Source: Paramecium octaurelia
Taxonomy: Eukaryota > Ciliophora > Oligohymenophorea > Peniculida > Parameciidae
Direction of reading: 5' to 3'
Length of the DNA stretch: 64,000 nt
Assembly (NCBI GenBank): GCA_905182995.1
Contig: CAJJDP010000007.1
Location: 310,049 to 374,048, forward strand
Part shown: positions 24,266-36,810 of the stretch, in pieces
Numbering within the stretch: the stretch's first letter is position 1
Layout: each line of letters opens with the position of its first letter
Made by a program: the position numbers and the translations under genes
The notes under the pieces: generated by a model
The model's database searches: none
The model's input: only the letters and a program-made list of their open reading frames with translations
Told to the model about the DNA's origin: nothing

Positions 24266-26776
24266 TCAAATCTATTATGATTTACACTCAGTTTCAATTA
24301 TAAAAAACAGTTGTTCATAAGTAATCTTTGGTAAGTATGATATAAATTCTTTAGATAAAGATGTTAATTTAGTTAATTCAGTCTAAATATTGATGTCGTT
24401 ATCTGGTTTACTTATCTTTCTTCTAAACTATTCAATCAAATACTAATTCTTAGCATCTAGAGTTTTATAATCATGTAGTGACAATTATAAGAGTTTTTAA
24501 AATATATTCCAAACCTACAATCCTGGTTCTTATTGTTCCTTTTTTATTTCATACTATTAATCATTGATTTTAGATTACAAATCTTGTAACTCACTTTTCA
24601 AATCATCCTTCTCTTACTTTATAGTATCCATCAAAATCACCATCTTCAAACTTATCATTTCTAACAATTCATTTACTGATGGTCGTTTATCCTCTTCCTT
24701 CTAAAGACACAACTAAACTATGTTTATTAATTCATTGCTATAAATGCCTTAATTGATGGGTTCATATTCTAATTAAACAATCTTTTTTGCAAGCATCAAA
24801 GGATTCGCAGATTGAAACGCAGGCTTTTATTAAAGCATTTCATATAACACACATCCCAAAGCCCATACATCTGCTTTCTCAGAATATGCCTTATTCTCCA
24901 CTATCTATGGACAAGTGTAAATCAATGTTCCAACAAACGAGTTATTGATTATATCTTCCTAAAAGTGTTTAGCCAATCCAAAATCACAGATTTTAATTGA
25001 ATATGATGAATCTACCATTATATTTGCAGGATTCAAATCTCGATGAACTATGTTCTTATCGAAATGTAAATATCTTAACACCGACAGTAGATCTATCAAT
25101 ATTTTCCAAACATTTTCTTCTTCTATTTACTAGTTCTTCTCATTCATTAACTTAATTAGTTCTTATACATTCATTCCTTTTATGTATTCTATCACTAAAC
25201 ATAATGAATGTTCATAGATGAAGCATTCATATAATTTAACAATATTTGGATGATTCAATTCCAAATGGATCTACACCTCTCGATACTACAAAGTTTCAAC
25301 ATCATTGATTTATTTAATTGCATAGAAATTACCTCCCAATCTACATAAATAAACCGATCCAAATGCTCCTTTGCCTATTTATTCCAAAATCTCATAATTT
25401 CCAATTTTTTTTATTGTATTTTGCATATAAAAATTTTCAGCAGATTGTTGCAATGTTTCCTGCATACACAATAAATCTTCAGGTTCTATTTAATTGAAAT
25501 CATCCACTAATTTTTTATATGCATTTAAAGTCTTATTAAAATTCTCGATATCAATAAATTATTATAACAATCTGGGGATAAATAGTTATTTAAAAATGTG
25601 TCTATGCCTATTCAGAGAAGCTAAATATCTTAGTAATCTAAATGTATAAATCTGCAATTCCAAAATAGCCTTTGGGTAATCCTTCTTATTAATATCAATA
25701 AACTTTAATTGCTTAACTCTATGAGGATGACACATAAACACCAGATTAATTATTTTTTCTAAGTTTATAACTTATACTAATACATAATCCTTTCTATGCG
25801 ATTCTAGATGACAACTCATCATCAAAACTTAATTAACCAAAAATATTTATGACTGTTGTAACTATCATGTATTCCTAATGATCTAAATTTTGTAGTAAAA
25901 TTTCTACAATTCCATATAACTTATAAATTATTTGTATTTTTACTTTAAGATCAGTGTAATTTTTGCTATCAGATGATATTCTCATTAATAAATTCAAAAG
26001 AGGTATTTTTACTTCTAATTTATCGTTGTCTTTCTTTTCAATTTCCTAGATTACTGTTGCCATTCCTGTTAATTTGCGAAAGTTTTCGCTAAATTGATAA
26101 CAATCTAATAATTTTGTAATCAAATTAGCAGTCTAAATCTTTAATTCTAGGTCATTGTTTTCAAGCAAGACGAGCATCTTACCAACATAATAAAGAGATG
26201 AAATTTCAGTTTATATTAGCTACCCATCGATTTCCATTGCTAATTTAATATAATCTAATAGACTTAATTTCAAATCCTTAGAAGAAGAAGTCATTATATC
26301 TAATAGTGAATGCACATACTTAGAATTAAAGGTTTGCAACAACTATGATAATTTTAGTAAAAATAGCACATACCTTGTTATTGAAATAAATTAATCTTTT
26401 TTAGATACTCAAATTTTCTATTTGCATCATAGTAAAAGATTACGAAGTCTATTTTTGAATGATTTGCATTAAATCTATCAATAATATAAATTCTTGAGAT
26501 TGAACATTCAGTGAAACATCTTGCGATCTTGTGAGTAATCTAAGAACTTAAAACAGTTTGAATTTAAATTCTTTATTCTCTTATTCAACTATGATGGTCT
26601 TTAATGAATTCAAGATGGTTATAAATAATTTGAGATATTCCTTTGGAAAGGATTTCTATTTTTCATTCTCTTGAAGAAATTTATTTACAGTAGTGAAGCA
26701 ACCTTGTTATGTTGTAATTATAAATAATACTTTGAAAATCCTGTTTACTTAGTTGATCAATGATAATGTTCATCAT
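24266..26776 (-). CDS. NEK10-like protein: armadillo-type repeats plus protein kinase, 808 aa
   Basis: Three introns (28, 31 and 25 nt) give 809 codons ending in TGA. The first 390 residues are helical repeats of armadillo type (for example LLENNDLELKIQTANLITKL). The kinase domain begins near residue 430: NYEILEQIGKGAFGSVYLC, AIKQIND, NIVHRDLNPANIMV, KICDFGLAK, GTLIYTCPQ, KADVWALGCVLYEM, and EDKRPSVNELLEMI at its end. A coiled coil and a tail follow. A kinase in the second half after armadillo repeats is the layout of NEK10, a NIMA-related kinase linked to cilia in animals. HRDLNP instead of HRDLKP is notable: the usual lysine is asparagine. ATP-binding lysine, HRD and DFG are present. Confidence 0.85.
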
Positions 26777-26996
26777 TTTAAATTATTAAATGTTTTATTA
26801 AAATAAATTAACGATGTTATTAAAAGAGAGAGGTTATAATTGGATTAATGTTATTGATAATGCAAGGATAAAGAATTAGACTTGATTGGGTTATATATAA
26901 CTTATGATAATATAGATTTGGTTAATTTTACAATAGATTTTGAGAGGATATTGCTAACTATTTTACTTGTAAGTTTGTTAAATTATTAATTCAATA

Positions 26997-27395
26997 ATGA
27001 TACCAATCTTGATTATACTTGAAAATAAGATTAAGAAATTAGATATTAGAATATTATTTATATATTACAGTACATACTTACTTTTCATCAAATTTATTAG
27101 CCTAGTTGGTATAGAATGTGAAAATGAAAGAACTATTAGTAATTAGTTGATTGAGAAAATAAACTTAAGCTAAAGAGTCTTTATTAATGAGTCAAACATA
27201 GGTTAATTTAAAAAGATTGGTGTTTTATATGATATAAGTTTAATATTTGAACTGGCAACTTCTTAAATTAGCAATAAGTTAATTAGGATAATATTAGGAT
27301 CAGAAATAAATATATTGGACAAGAAAAAATTGATAATTAAATGGAATTGGAATATTCTGTAAGGTCAGTATATTAGAGTAGATTTAATAATATGA
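26997..27395 (+). CDS. Open frame in a 667-bp gap, 132 aa, doubtful
   Basis: Between the NEK10-like start (26776) and the next small gene (27444) one frame is open from ATG 26997 to TGA 27393-27395. It encodes a hydrophobic start (MIPILIILENKIKK) followed by mixed helical sequence with few glutamines. An open run of 132 codons is expected by chance about one time in ten at this composition. Just upstream (about 26,870-27,020) another frame is open for about 50 codons (DLVNFTIDFERILLTILL), but no intron of usual size joins the two. This could be a real small gene, a relic, or chance. Confidence 0.25.
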
Positions 27396-27443
27396 GATTG
27401 TTGAAATAATAAAATACTCAGAGTTTATAAGTTAAAAATATAA

Positions 27444-27725
27444 ATGACTTCAGATTATGATAAAAGATTAATATGTGAAATCAAATAAAGCCAAATAAAT
27501 TTACAATTAAAATTTATCCAAAAATTTCAGTAATAAATAACCAAACCAAATTCAATAAGTCCTAAGAGCTCAACAATTTTTATTTAGAACTAAGCTATCT
27601 ACTCTTAAATAACAAAATTATCTTCAAATGTAGCATTAGTTGAGTCAAAATACAAAGCCACTTTTAAGAATAAACTCAATATAATCAACCTTAGAAGAAA
27701 TCAAAAAGATATGAGCTTACATTGA
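27444..27725 (+). CDS. Small basic protein, 93 aa, unknown
   Basis: Single exon from ATG 27444 to TGA 27723-27725. The sequence is polar, rich in Ser, Lys, Gln and Asn (QQITKPNSISPKSS near residue 30), with a basic end (NLRRNQKDMSLH). It looks like many short ciliate-specific proteins, but no domain is visible. It lies 127 bases before the phosphorylase gene on the same strand. Not recognised. Confidence 0.45.
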
Positions 27726-27852
27726 ATAAAAGTATAAGAATTGAAATACTGTATTCTATGACTTTCACTATATTATGGAGAATGAAATAAATTTATGTTA
27801 TTTCACAATGTTTTGTTAATGTGTATATATTTATATAAATATCTTATACAAA

Positions 27853-30543
27853 ATGTCAGGTTTATAAAAATAGATATCAGGCAGTGATTCAAAGACATTA
27901 ATGTCTAGGAAATCTTTTTGTGGGTCCAATTCAAATATGAATTAACTCTTTAGACCTGAATTCGGGTCTACACAAAGTTTAGCGAATCATGAAAGATTGT
28001 GGCATTTGATGTAAAATTACTTGCCTTCTGACAAAAAAAGGTATGTGATCGTACTTAAATTTAAGTATTCAGGAACAGATCGTGAACCATGTAGAATTTT
28101 CACTCGCAAGAACAAGATTTGATTTCCATTAAGTACATTGTTATTAAGCAGTGTCTCACTCAATAAGAGATAGATTGATTGAAAGTTTTAATGATACTCA
28201 ATTGTATTTTCATGAGTAAGATTGCAAGAGAGTATACTATTTATCAATTGAATTTCTAATTGGAAGATGTCTTTAAAATGCAGTAGGAAATCTTGGATTA
28301 CAAGATTCATATACTGAGGCAGTTCAAGAGTTGGGTTACAAATTGGAAGACCTCTACGACGAGGAAGTAGATCCAGCCTTAGGGAATGGTGGATTAGGGT
28401 ATAAAATAATCCATTAATTTCTAGTCGTTTAGCAGCCTGTTTTTTGGATTCACTCGCAACTTTGAATTACCCAGCCTTTGGTTATGGTATTAGATATAGT
28501 TATGGAATATTCAAGTAATTGATTCAAAATGGGTAATAAGTGGAAGCACCAGATTACTGGTTAGAGAAGGGTAACCCTTGGGAAATTGAGAGATTGGATG
28601 TGTAATATCCAGTCAAATTTTATGGAAGAGTAGTCAAGAGACACGAGAACGGTTAGGAAAAGTCATTATGGGAAGCAGGAGTATATATCTTTATTAGACT
28701 AAATAGGAAACAATAGTTGCCAGAGCTTATGATACTCCAATCCCAGGATATATGACATTCAATACAATAGCTTTGAGATTGTGGAGATCTGTGCCAGCAA
28801 ATGAGTTTGATTTTACTAGTTTTAATGAGGGAGATTATTTCAAGTCATTGGAAGCCAGAGAAAAAGCAGAATACATAACATCAGTCTTATATCCAAATGA
28901 TAATTCCTATGCTGGAAAAGAACTCAGATTGAAATAAGAATATTTACTAGTTAGTGCTACACTTTAAGATATTATGAGAAGATTCAAAAAAGTAAGAAGA
29001 GATTGGTCTATTCTGCCAGAGAAGGTAGCCATTCAATTAAATGATACTCATCCTTCATTAGCTATATTGGAACTCTTAAGAATTTTGATTGATCAAGAGA
29101 GTATGACTCATGCAAATGCTTGGGAAATCATTTCCAAGACTTTCGGTTATACAAATCATACAGTATTACCTGAAGCTTTAGAGAAATGGGGTGTTGATTT
29201 GTTAGGTAGTTTATTGCCTAGACATCTTGAGATTATCTACTATGTTAATATGATTTTCTTGAATAAAGTAAGTGCTAAATTCCCAGGAGATGCACACAAA
29301 TTATCAGCACTCTCACTTATTGAAGAAGGCCCAGTGAAGAAGATCAGAATGGCTAATTTATCAATCATCGGATCACATATGGTTAATGGTGTTGCAAGAA
29401 TACATTCAGAGTTATTGAAGACCGACTTGTTTAAGGATCATTTTGAGATGAGACCAAAGAAGTTCATTAACATCACCAATGGGGTTGCACCAAGAAGATG
29501 GCTCAGATCATGTAATCAACAATTAGCTAAATTGTATGATGAATGGTTAGGCACAGACGAATGGGTACTCAATATGGATATGTTGAAAACTCTAGAAGAC
29601 AAATGCGAAGATCAATTGGCATTAATCTAATTTATGAAGGTCAAAAGAAATAATAAATAAAGACTTATCAAATGGGTTAGACAATATTGTAATGTAGAAG
29701 TTAATGCAGATACTTTATTTGATATTCAAGTCAAGAGAATTCATGAATACAAAAGATAATTCATGAACATCCTTTATGTCATCTATAGATATCTTTTATT
29801 AAAGGATACTCCTACTGAAGGCAGAAAAAAGTTTGCACCAAGAACTGTTTTCTTTGGAGGAAAGGCAGCTCCTGGATATTTGAATGCAAAAAGAATCATC
29901 AAATTAATTAATGCTGTTGCTGAAGTCGTAAATCATGATTTGGATACTAATCATTTCTTGAAGGTAGTGTTCCTACCCAATTATAATGTCTCATCAGCAG
30001 AAATCATTATACCTGCCTCAGATATCTCTTAGCATATTTCAACTGCTGGCACAGAAGCATCAGGAACTTCCAATATGAAATTCGTAATGAATGGGGGAAT
30101 CATTTTAGGAACTTGGGATGGTGCTAATATTGAAATTGCAGAAGAAGTAGGACTTGATAATATTTTCATTTTTGGTGCAAGAGTAGAAGAAGTTGGCAAA
30201 TTGATTGACAATATGAAAAACTCTGATCCTTTTCAATACATTCAAAAACCTCTTTGGAATGTTATCTAATCTATAAGATCTGGTATCTTTGGACATGATC
30301 ATCATGGGTTATTAGACTCAATTACAAATAGAAATGACTTCTATTTAGTGGGGCATGATTTCTATCATTATGCCTAAGCTCAAATCAAAGTATGTCATAT
30401 ATCTCAATATTTTCCAGATTGATCAATTGTACCAAGATAAGATTTAATGGGCTAAGAAAGCATTCTACAATTCTATTAGATCAGGCAAATTTAGTAGTGA
30501 TAGAACTATTCATGAGTATGCTGAAAAGATTTGGTATTTTTGA
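27853..30543 (+). CDS. Glycogen phosphorylase, 861 aa
   Basis: Four introns (28041-28065, 28399-28424, 28681-28706, 30390-30417) give 862 codons ending at TGA 30541-30543. Family landmarks are in order: [99 protein letters not shown], and [15 protein letters not shown] with the lysine that carries pyridoxal phosphate in this family, then [10 protein letters not shown]. The length fits the family (about 800-900 aa). Reaction: phosphorolysis of alpha-1,4-glucan to glucose 1-phosphate, in the cytosol. The N-terminal 45 residues are Ser/Arg-rich and could carry regulatory phosphorylation; this is inference. Confidence 0.97.
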
Positions 30544-30658
30544 ATATCTTAAACTCTTAGGAACATAAAACCTATTGTTGTACCTTAGCCTACAGCCAAT
30601 AAATAGGATAGATTTAAAATCTAGAAATGAATAATTTTTATTAAAAACATAAAATATT

Positions 30659-33277
30659 ATGATCAATGAATTCTTAAACATTACATATTAATGGTGTGGA
30701 GATGAATAGAAAATTATTTAGGGATATGTATTATGCGATGATCACATAGCTGAATGCAAAAAGTATACCTAATAATTTAATGGTCCTGCAACTTTCTCTG
30801 ATGAAAATTTTAAAATAATGGCAGCAAAATTAGATAAATATAAATTGGTGATCATCTTCTCAAACAAATTCTTGATTGATCCTTCTAAGTGCTCCTTTTT
30901 AATATCAACCAATGATAAGAATGTTCCATATTATCCAAAATTAATGAGTTATAAATTCGATCCATAAGAAAATTATAAAATCACTCTCATCAACTCAAAA
31001 AATAAATACAATCTAAGAGAGCAAATATTTATCAATACTTTTGAAAGACAAGTTACTACTGGATCTATTATACCTATACTTATATGTCCAAAATAATTGC
31101 TATCAAATATATGGGAATATTTTATCGAATAAGATTGTTATATTGAAACACTTGACGAGTTATAAGAAGCCTTGATGATGTCTTAGAGATAAGTTTAACT
31201 AGGAAATGCTATTATAGCTAATACACTTATTAATGGTTGTGCTCTATTTCAAAAATACATTTAAATTAAACCAAAGTTTTCTAGAAAAGAAATAGAAAGT
31301 GATATCATGAATCTAACATTCAGTGATTTAGAAAATTCATTTTCTCAATTTAAAGGAATGCCTATAATGATTAGTTAAAATGGTAGATTTGTTTAACAAT
31401 TAATGATCTTGGTTAAAAATATGATCTCTCAATTTTTTAATTATATTGAAGAAACAATAGACTTATTATTAGAAAATGAATTTGATCCTCAAGAATTATC
31501 TTATGTATTAGAAGGGCAAATTGAAAACTAAGTAGGCTAATTCACTGTGCAAATGCATGAGTTTGCATTGGTTGAATAAGCAGATTTCATCATACTCTTT
31601 GAAAAAATTAAAGAGACTATTTTTGATATTCATAAGGATATCGAGTAATTTATAGTTTTAACTTCAACATTTGTAGATGATTAGATGCTAAAAGTAAATC
31701 AGATATTCTAAGATTATCCAGCATTAGCTAATGTTAGGACATTTTAAGCAATTCAAACAGATGCATCATAACATATAGTAAGAGAACTTTAGAATTATTT
31801 TTTAATTGAAAAATCAAATTTTTGGAGACCAGAATATACCAATCATTTTGAATTTACCAAGAAGATTATAGTGTCCTATTTAGAATACAAATAAGAAAGA
31901 ATTAATAATCCAGCAAAAACAACAGATTTCTTTACTTCATTAATCAGAATGGGTTTGGATCCTAAAATGCCTATACAAACCATGTAGATAATAGTGGATA
32001 AAAATGACAGAGACTTTGTGAAAGAAAAAGATTCATTGTTTATTGAGAGGATCAATATCATAACAAGAGGAAAGCGATCAGCATTTAAAATATATCTACA
32101 TAGTAAAGAATAACTTGTATTATATATGATCAAACATTATGTTATTATAGTCTCATTTGACTATTTTAATCAGAGCTTATGGACTGAAGTTGAAAAATTC
32201 TCAAATTTGAATATGAAATTATCATAAGGAGTTTAGCATATTCTTGAAACCAATATAGAGTATGTAAAAAATATCAAATTATATGAATAAGAAGCTTGTG
32301 GATATTAGCTTGATTCTAATGGATAATCAAAATTGATAGTAAATTTTTCGATGAATATGGATGAATAATTGAAGATAATAAAAAAATAATTTTGTAAAAA
32401 AATTGATAAAGCATAAAAAGGAGGTGCTCCTCAACCAACTGATCCAACAATTCTAGCAGCAGGGGCGATTGGATCAGGAATTGGCATTTTTATAGTTGAT
32501 TGTCTTGATGAAAATATATCATGGTAAAAAAAACTGTAGAGAGCAGGATATGGTACAGCTGAAACCACTGCCTTTGCTGCCCTTTCAATGAATTTACCAT
32601 TCGTGGGTTTTTTGGTGGGATAAACTTTTTTATTTTATTCTGTTCACAAAGTATTTTCAAATAAAGTCTTGAGTATGTAAAATAAACTAAAAAACATGGG
32701 TCATTTAGGAGTAAAGACTTCAATGGGAATAGGATCAGCAGTTGCCGGATAGATATTGATACCTGTTCCTGTTTTAGGAGCATTGATTGGAAGTGTGGTT
32801 GGAGGAGTTGGAGTAGGATTGTACCATAAATTCATAGTGCCTTCTACAAAGAATTCATTATTAGGGATAATCAACAGGCTAGAATAATTCATTTAACCAA
32901 ATGGATAATTGAAATATGAGAAGTCAGTTATCAAAATGATGAAAATAAATCCTACTCACTTTTTTGAGAATCAACCCCAAACTCTTGATTGTTCTGATTG
33001 GCTAACTCTTGTCTCTATAAACTTAGTTAATGAAGTAGCTTATTTGTATGAAATGCAATGGGAGGAATAAAGAAAGAAGCTATTTGAAAAGGAGGATAAT
33101 GCACATAAAATCGAGTAAATAATTACATTAGAAAATGAAGAAGACAAATTGGTTGAAAAACTTTGCAAATGGGAAATTTGTAGATATTATATCTACAAAG
33201 AGAACATTTCAACTTTTAAATATGCCAAATAAGTGGGCATATTTGTAGCAGGCATGATTTCCAACTTTAAAATCTGA
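30659..33277 (+). CDS. Intronless 872-aa protein with C-terminal glycine-zipper membrane segments
   Basis: A single open frame runs from ATG 30659 to TGA 33275-33277 with no intron, unusual for its length here. The first 590 residues are soluble, helical and rich in Phe/Ile/Glu/Gln. From about residue 590 come two Gly/Ala-rich hydrophobic stretches: DPTILAAGAIGSGIGIFIVD and TSMGIGSAVAGQILIPVPVL followed by GALIGSVVGGVGVGLYHK. The GxxxG spacing is that of a glycine zipper, seen in many membrane-inserting proteins. A charged helical tail follows. No GTPase P-loop was found, so it is not a clear dynamin- or GBP-like protein. Family unknown; membrane association is inferred from the zippers. Confidence 0.75.
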
Positions 33278-33486
33278 ATATTTTGATAAAAAAATTCATT
33301 AATTTAATAAAAATTTATTTTATGATGATTATCACAAATGGTGACAATTCTTCATGGACTTTAGTCATAGTTACACTGATTAATAAAACTATATTCTTAT
33401 GATGTAAAATCACGTACGGTCTGCTGAAAATTCATGTAGATATTACGAAAACCCATTACTGATTATATATATATTATAATAATTTA

Positions 33487-34161
33487 ATGAACTTAGACCC
33501 TAACGAATTATCAAAATGGAATTGCATTCTCGAGCCCAAGACAAATGGGATCAATACTTATAGTGGACTCTACATAGGAGACATTGATTGCGCCAAGGAT
33601 CAATATTTGCTATCAAAATTACAAATACGCGCTGTTTTGAGTGTCATTGATTTTCCTGAAATTAATTTACCTGAATCATACATCCATTCAAAAATCTCAA
33701 TTCCTGATTCTGAAGATCAATCATTATTAGATCACTTCCCTTTGTGTTTCAATTTTATAGACGAGAATAGAAAACATACGAATGTAATGGTTCATTGTTA
33801 TGCTGGAATATCAAGAAGTGCCACAGTTGTTTTGGGTTATTTGATGCAACATTTTGAATGGAGTTTTGATCGAGCTTATTAAATATTATGGTGTTTGAGA
33901 AAATAAATATTGCCAAATGAAGGCTTTATAAAATAATTGAGAGTGTATGAGCAAATTTTAAAAAAAGAAGATGAGATTGGTAAACCTGATTATAAAATGG
34001 AGATTAGCAATAGTTCTTAAGTCACTAGGCAAAATTAGTTTTTGAAACAAATTGAATAAGAAATTGAGGAGAGACAAAGGAATTTAGAAAAACTAAAATA
34101 AAAATATAAGTAAATTTAGAATACTAAATTGATATCTCAGCAATCGAAAACCATTTTGTGA
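33487..34161 (+). CDS. Dual-specificity protein phosphatase, 224 aa
   Basis: Single exon, ATG 33487 to TGA 34159-34161. The catalytic domain fills residues about 25-160. The signature VHCYAGISRSATVVLGYLM holds the nucleophile Cys104 and phosphate-binding Arg110 (HCxAGxxRS). The preceding SIPDSEDQSLLDHF supplies the candidate general-acid aspartate. LYIGDIDCAKD near residue 28 matches the opening strand of atypical DUSPs. After the domain a Gln/Lys-rich coiled-coil tail of about 60 residues follows. Function: dephosphorylation of phospho-Ser/Thr/Tyr in proteins; target unknown. It sits 69 bases upstream of a kinase gene on the same strand. Confidence 0.93.
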
Positions 34162-34230
34162 TATATTACTAATACTATATTCAATATTATTTTGTATGCA
34201 AAAGTTATAGTATAATTTTATTAACAAAAA

Positions 34231-35664
34231 ATGTAAAAAATTGTTGGGAAATACTCATTCAACATGAATCATTTAATTGGAAGAGGAGCATATGGAATTG
34301 TTTACAAGGGAATGTCATCTGATGGAATGCCCGTTGCAATTAAAGTGATTGATAGAAGAATGATTAATCAAGTAACGTATAAAAAATAACAAATTAGACT
34401 AATACTTAACAACTATTAAATGAGATTAGATCTATGAAGTAACTTAATCATAAAAATATTGTTAAATTTTTAGATTTCTATGAAACTCAAAACAATTTTT
34501 ATATTATATCAGAATTTTGTAATGGTGGGGATTTAAGAGATATAATCAAAAGAGGTAAATTGGATTCACAATCAGTAATCAATATCCTAAAGCAAATCTT
34601 AAATGGGTATTGAATGAAATCTATTTAGTTATCATTCACTATTTCAAAACTCAATAATTCACAGAGATTTAAAACCAGCTAATATACTATTGCATTAGGG
34701 AATTCCTAAAATTGCTGATTTTGGATTTGCAAAGAAGATTGATTTCGAAAACGATTTAATGACAAGCATCGCAGGCACTCCTCTTTATATGGCTCCGTAA
34801 GTTATATTAAGATAACCTTATACATCCAAATGTGACATATGGTCTTTAGGGATGATTTTGTATGAGTTATTATTTTAAAAACTTCCCATAATTGCTGATA
34901 ATATAATCCAATTGTAAGAAAAAATTTGTAAACCGATCATTGTACCTCAATTAGATAACTCATAACTATAGTATTTAATTTAAGGATGTTTACAGATTAA
35001 CGAAGAGAATAGGATAAATTGGGAGGAAATCTATTAGAACCCACTTATTTCGGAACAAAGCAATTCAAAAAGACAATATGCAGGTGTATTGGTGGAAGTA
35101 GAGCCTGAATAAACTGATTACAGAAAACTTTTAATAATAAATTATTTGTAAATTGAGTTTGAAGCTAATTAAAGAATTTATTTGAATTAACTGAATTTTG
35201 CAAGAAGTGCATTTAACTTTAGTTTTTTCATTTAAAAATTTGAACAACCGTTCTATGATTTGGCGTAAAAATTAAGATGTTTTTCATTTAATTGGTTACT
35301 TTAGCTAGAAAACTCAAAGTTTTTAAAAGAATAACAGAAGTTTTTCAATGATGAAAGAGGTTAATATTGTTTGACTTAATTGAAACAAATGAAACAAGCT
35401 TTTGTTGACAATGCACCTGAAAACATTTAATAGTTGACTTTCAATATGATAAATTTAATATAATTACTTGAAGAATACTTTTCAAATTTCTCTGTTAATT
35501 TGGGCACATTAAATAGACATCAATTATTAGCAACATTTATGATGAAATACCTATCTAGGACATTAAGAACAGCTAAATTGAATGAATGTTTTTATGTAGC
35601 AGATCTTTCAGATATTTAAAAGTTTTCAGATAAAGAGATTGTGTAGAGGATCTTATAACCTTGA
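34231..35664 (+). CDS. ULK/Atg1-like protein kinase, 461 aa
   Basis: Two introns (26 and 22 nt) give 462 codons ending at TGA 35662-35664. The kinase domain starts almost at the N-terminus: MQKIVGKYSFNMNHLIGRGA, then AIKVIDRRMINQ, HKNIVKFLDFYETQNNFYII, SEFCNGGDLRDI, SIIHRDLKPANILL, IADFGFAKK, AGTPLYMAPQV and KCDIWSLGMILYELL. The order and the KYSFNMNHLIGRGAYGIVYKG opening resemble ULK/Atg1 kinases. The domain is on the short side at its end. The C-terminal 180 residues are helical and unlike the ULK EAT domain as far as can be seen. Autophagy or flagellar roles are known for the family; none can be assigned here. Confidence 0.85.
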
Positions 35665-35739
35665 TTTCAAATAATTTTATTATATTTTATTATTAATGCA
35701 TCCAATAATTATTTATTTTATTATAAATAACAAAATAAA

Positions 35740-36673
35740 ATGTAAAAAACATTTGCTATGGATGTTAGAAATATAGGAGGACTAAGAGCAACAGCTGATC
35801 ATCTCTATAAACATTAAATTGCCGTACAAAATGCAAAGCCATCTATAAATATAAAACCCCCAAAACCTGTATGATTATACATCATAAAAGCCTGTAGATC
35901 AGAAATAGCGTCAAGAATGTAAATAAAATCCTGATGATGATTTCAATAATGTACTTAAAACATTTAAAGCAGTTGTTTAAACTAAAAAAATGTAAGATTA
36001 ATCGATTTATTGTAGTTTAGAATTGATAACAATCAACCTTTCATGAAAAAAAGAACTCCAAATAACAAGAATAAAAAAGAAAAGTTTGAACAATATGAGC
36101 ATGAAATGAATATGAAAGCTTAAAAAAGAAGAATAGGAAGTGCTGGATCAATGCAAGAAAGAAAGAAGAATTAATTTGATCCTGTAGCTCATCCTCCAGT
36201 GTTTTTCAGAAGGGAAGGCTAAAATCTATCAAATTGTCGACTTGATAATTTAATGCAATATATTGTAATAAACTTTGTAATACATAAAGTCAAAAGAGCA
36301 ACAATAATCAGGCGAGAAAATTAATTTAAGTTCATCTATAAAAAGATGGTAGAGATCGAAATCTTCAACTAAAAAACCGAAAATCAAAATTCAATAATTT
36401 GTTGAAGAACCAGAGAAAAAAGATGGAGAATTTGTGTATGATTTACCTAAATTGAAGGGATAAGAGAAAAAGGATTATTATGAATTAAAAAAGGAATTAA
36501 TTAGTAAATTAGCTTATTATTTTTAAGTGATAATATTCAAGCATAGAATTTACAAAAGTGAAGATTTAGAGGCTTTGTTTGGTAGACTATTAATACATAA
36601 CCCCTCTTTGCATATGGTATGGATAGAAGATATTTTTAATGAAATTAGAGAAGAATTTCTAGATTTCGAGTGA
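35740..36673 (+). CDS. Unknown 285-aa protein with conserved-looking C-terminal helix
   Basis: Three introns (22, 29 and 25 nt) give 286 codons ending at TGA 36671-36673. The N-terminal two thirds are basic and low-complexity (KPPKP, KKRTPNNKNKKEKF). The C-terminal 60 residues are compact and likely folded: HRIYKSEDLEALFGRLLIHN, then WIEDIFNEIREEFLDFE. Short proteins with such a terminal helical domain are common among centrosome and cilium proteins, but I do not recognise the family. A second ATG six codons in (MDVRNIGGL) could be the true start. Confidence 0.6.
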
Positions 36674-36810
36674 AATTTATTTATCAACACATAGATTGAA
36701 CTATACTAATACATAAATATATATTTTTATTCTTCTATCTCTTGATAATGACTTTATTGAGCTTAAAATAATGATGACTAGATTGCCAAAAATATTATAA
36801 TAATAAATTA

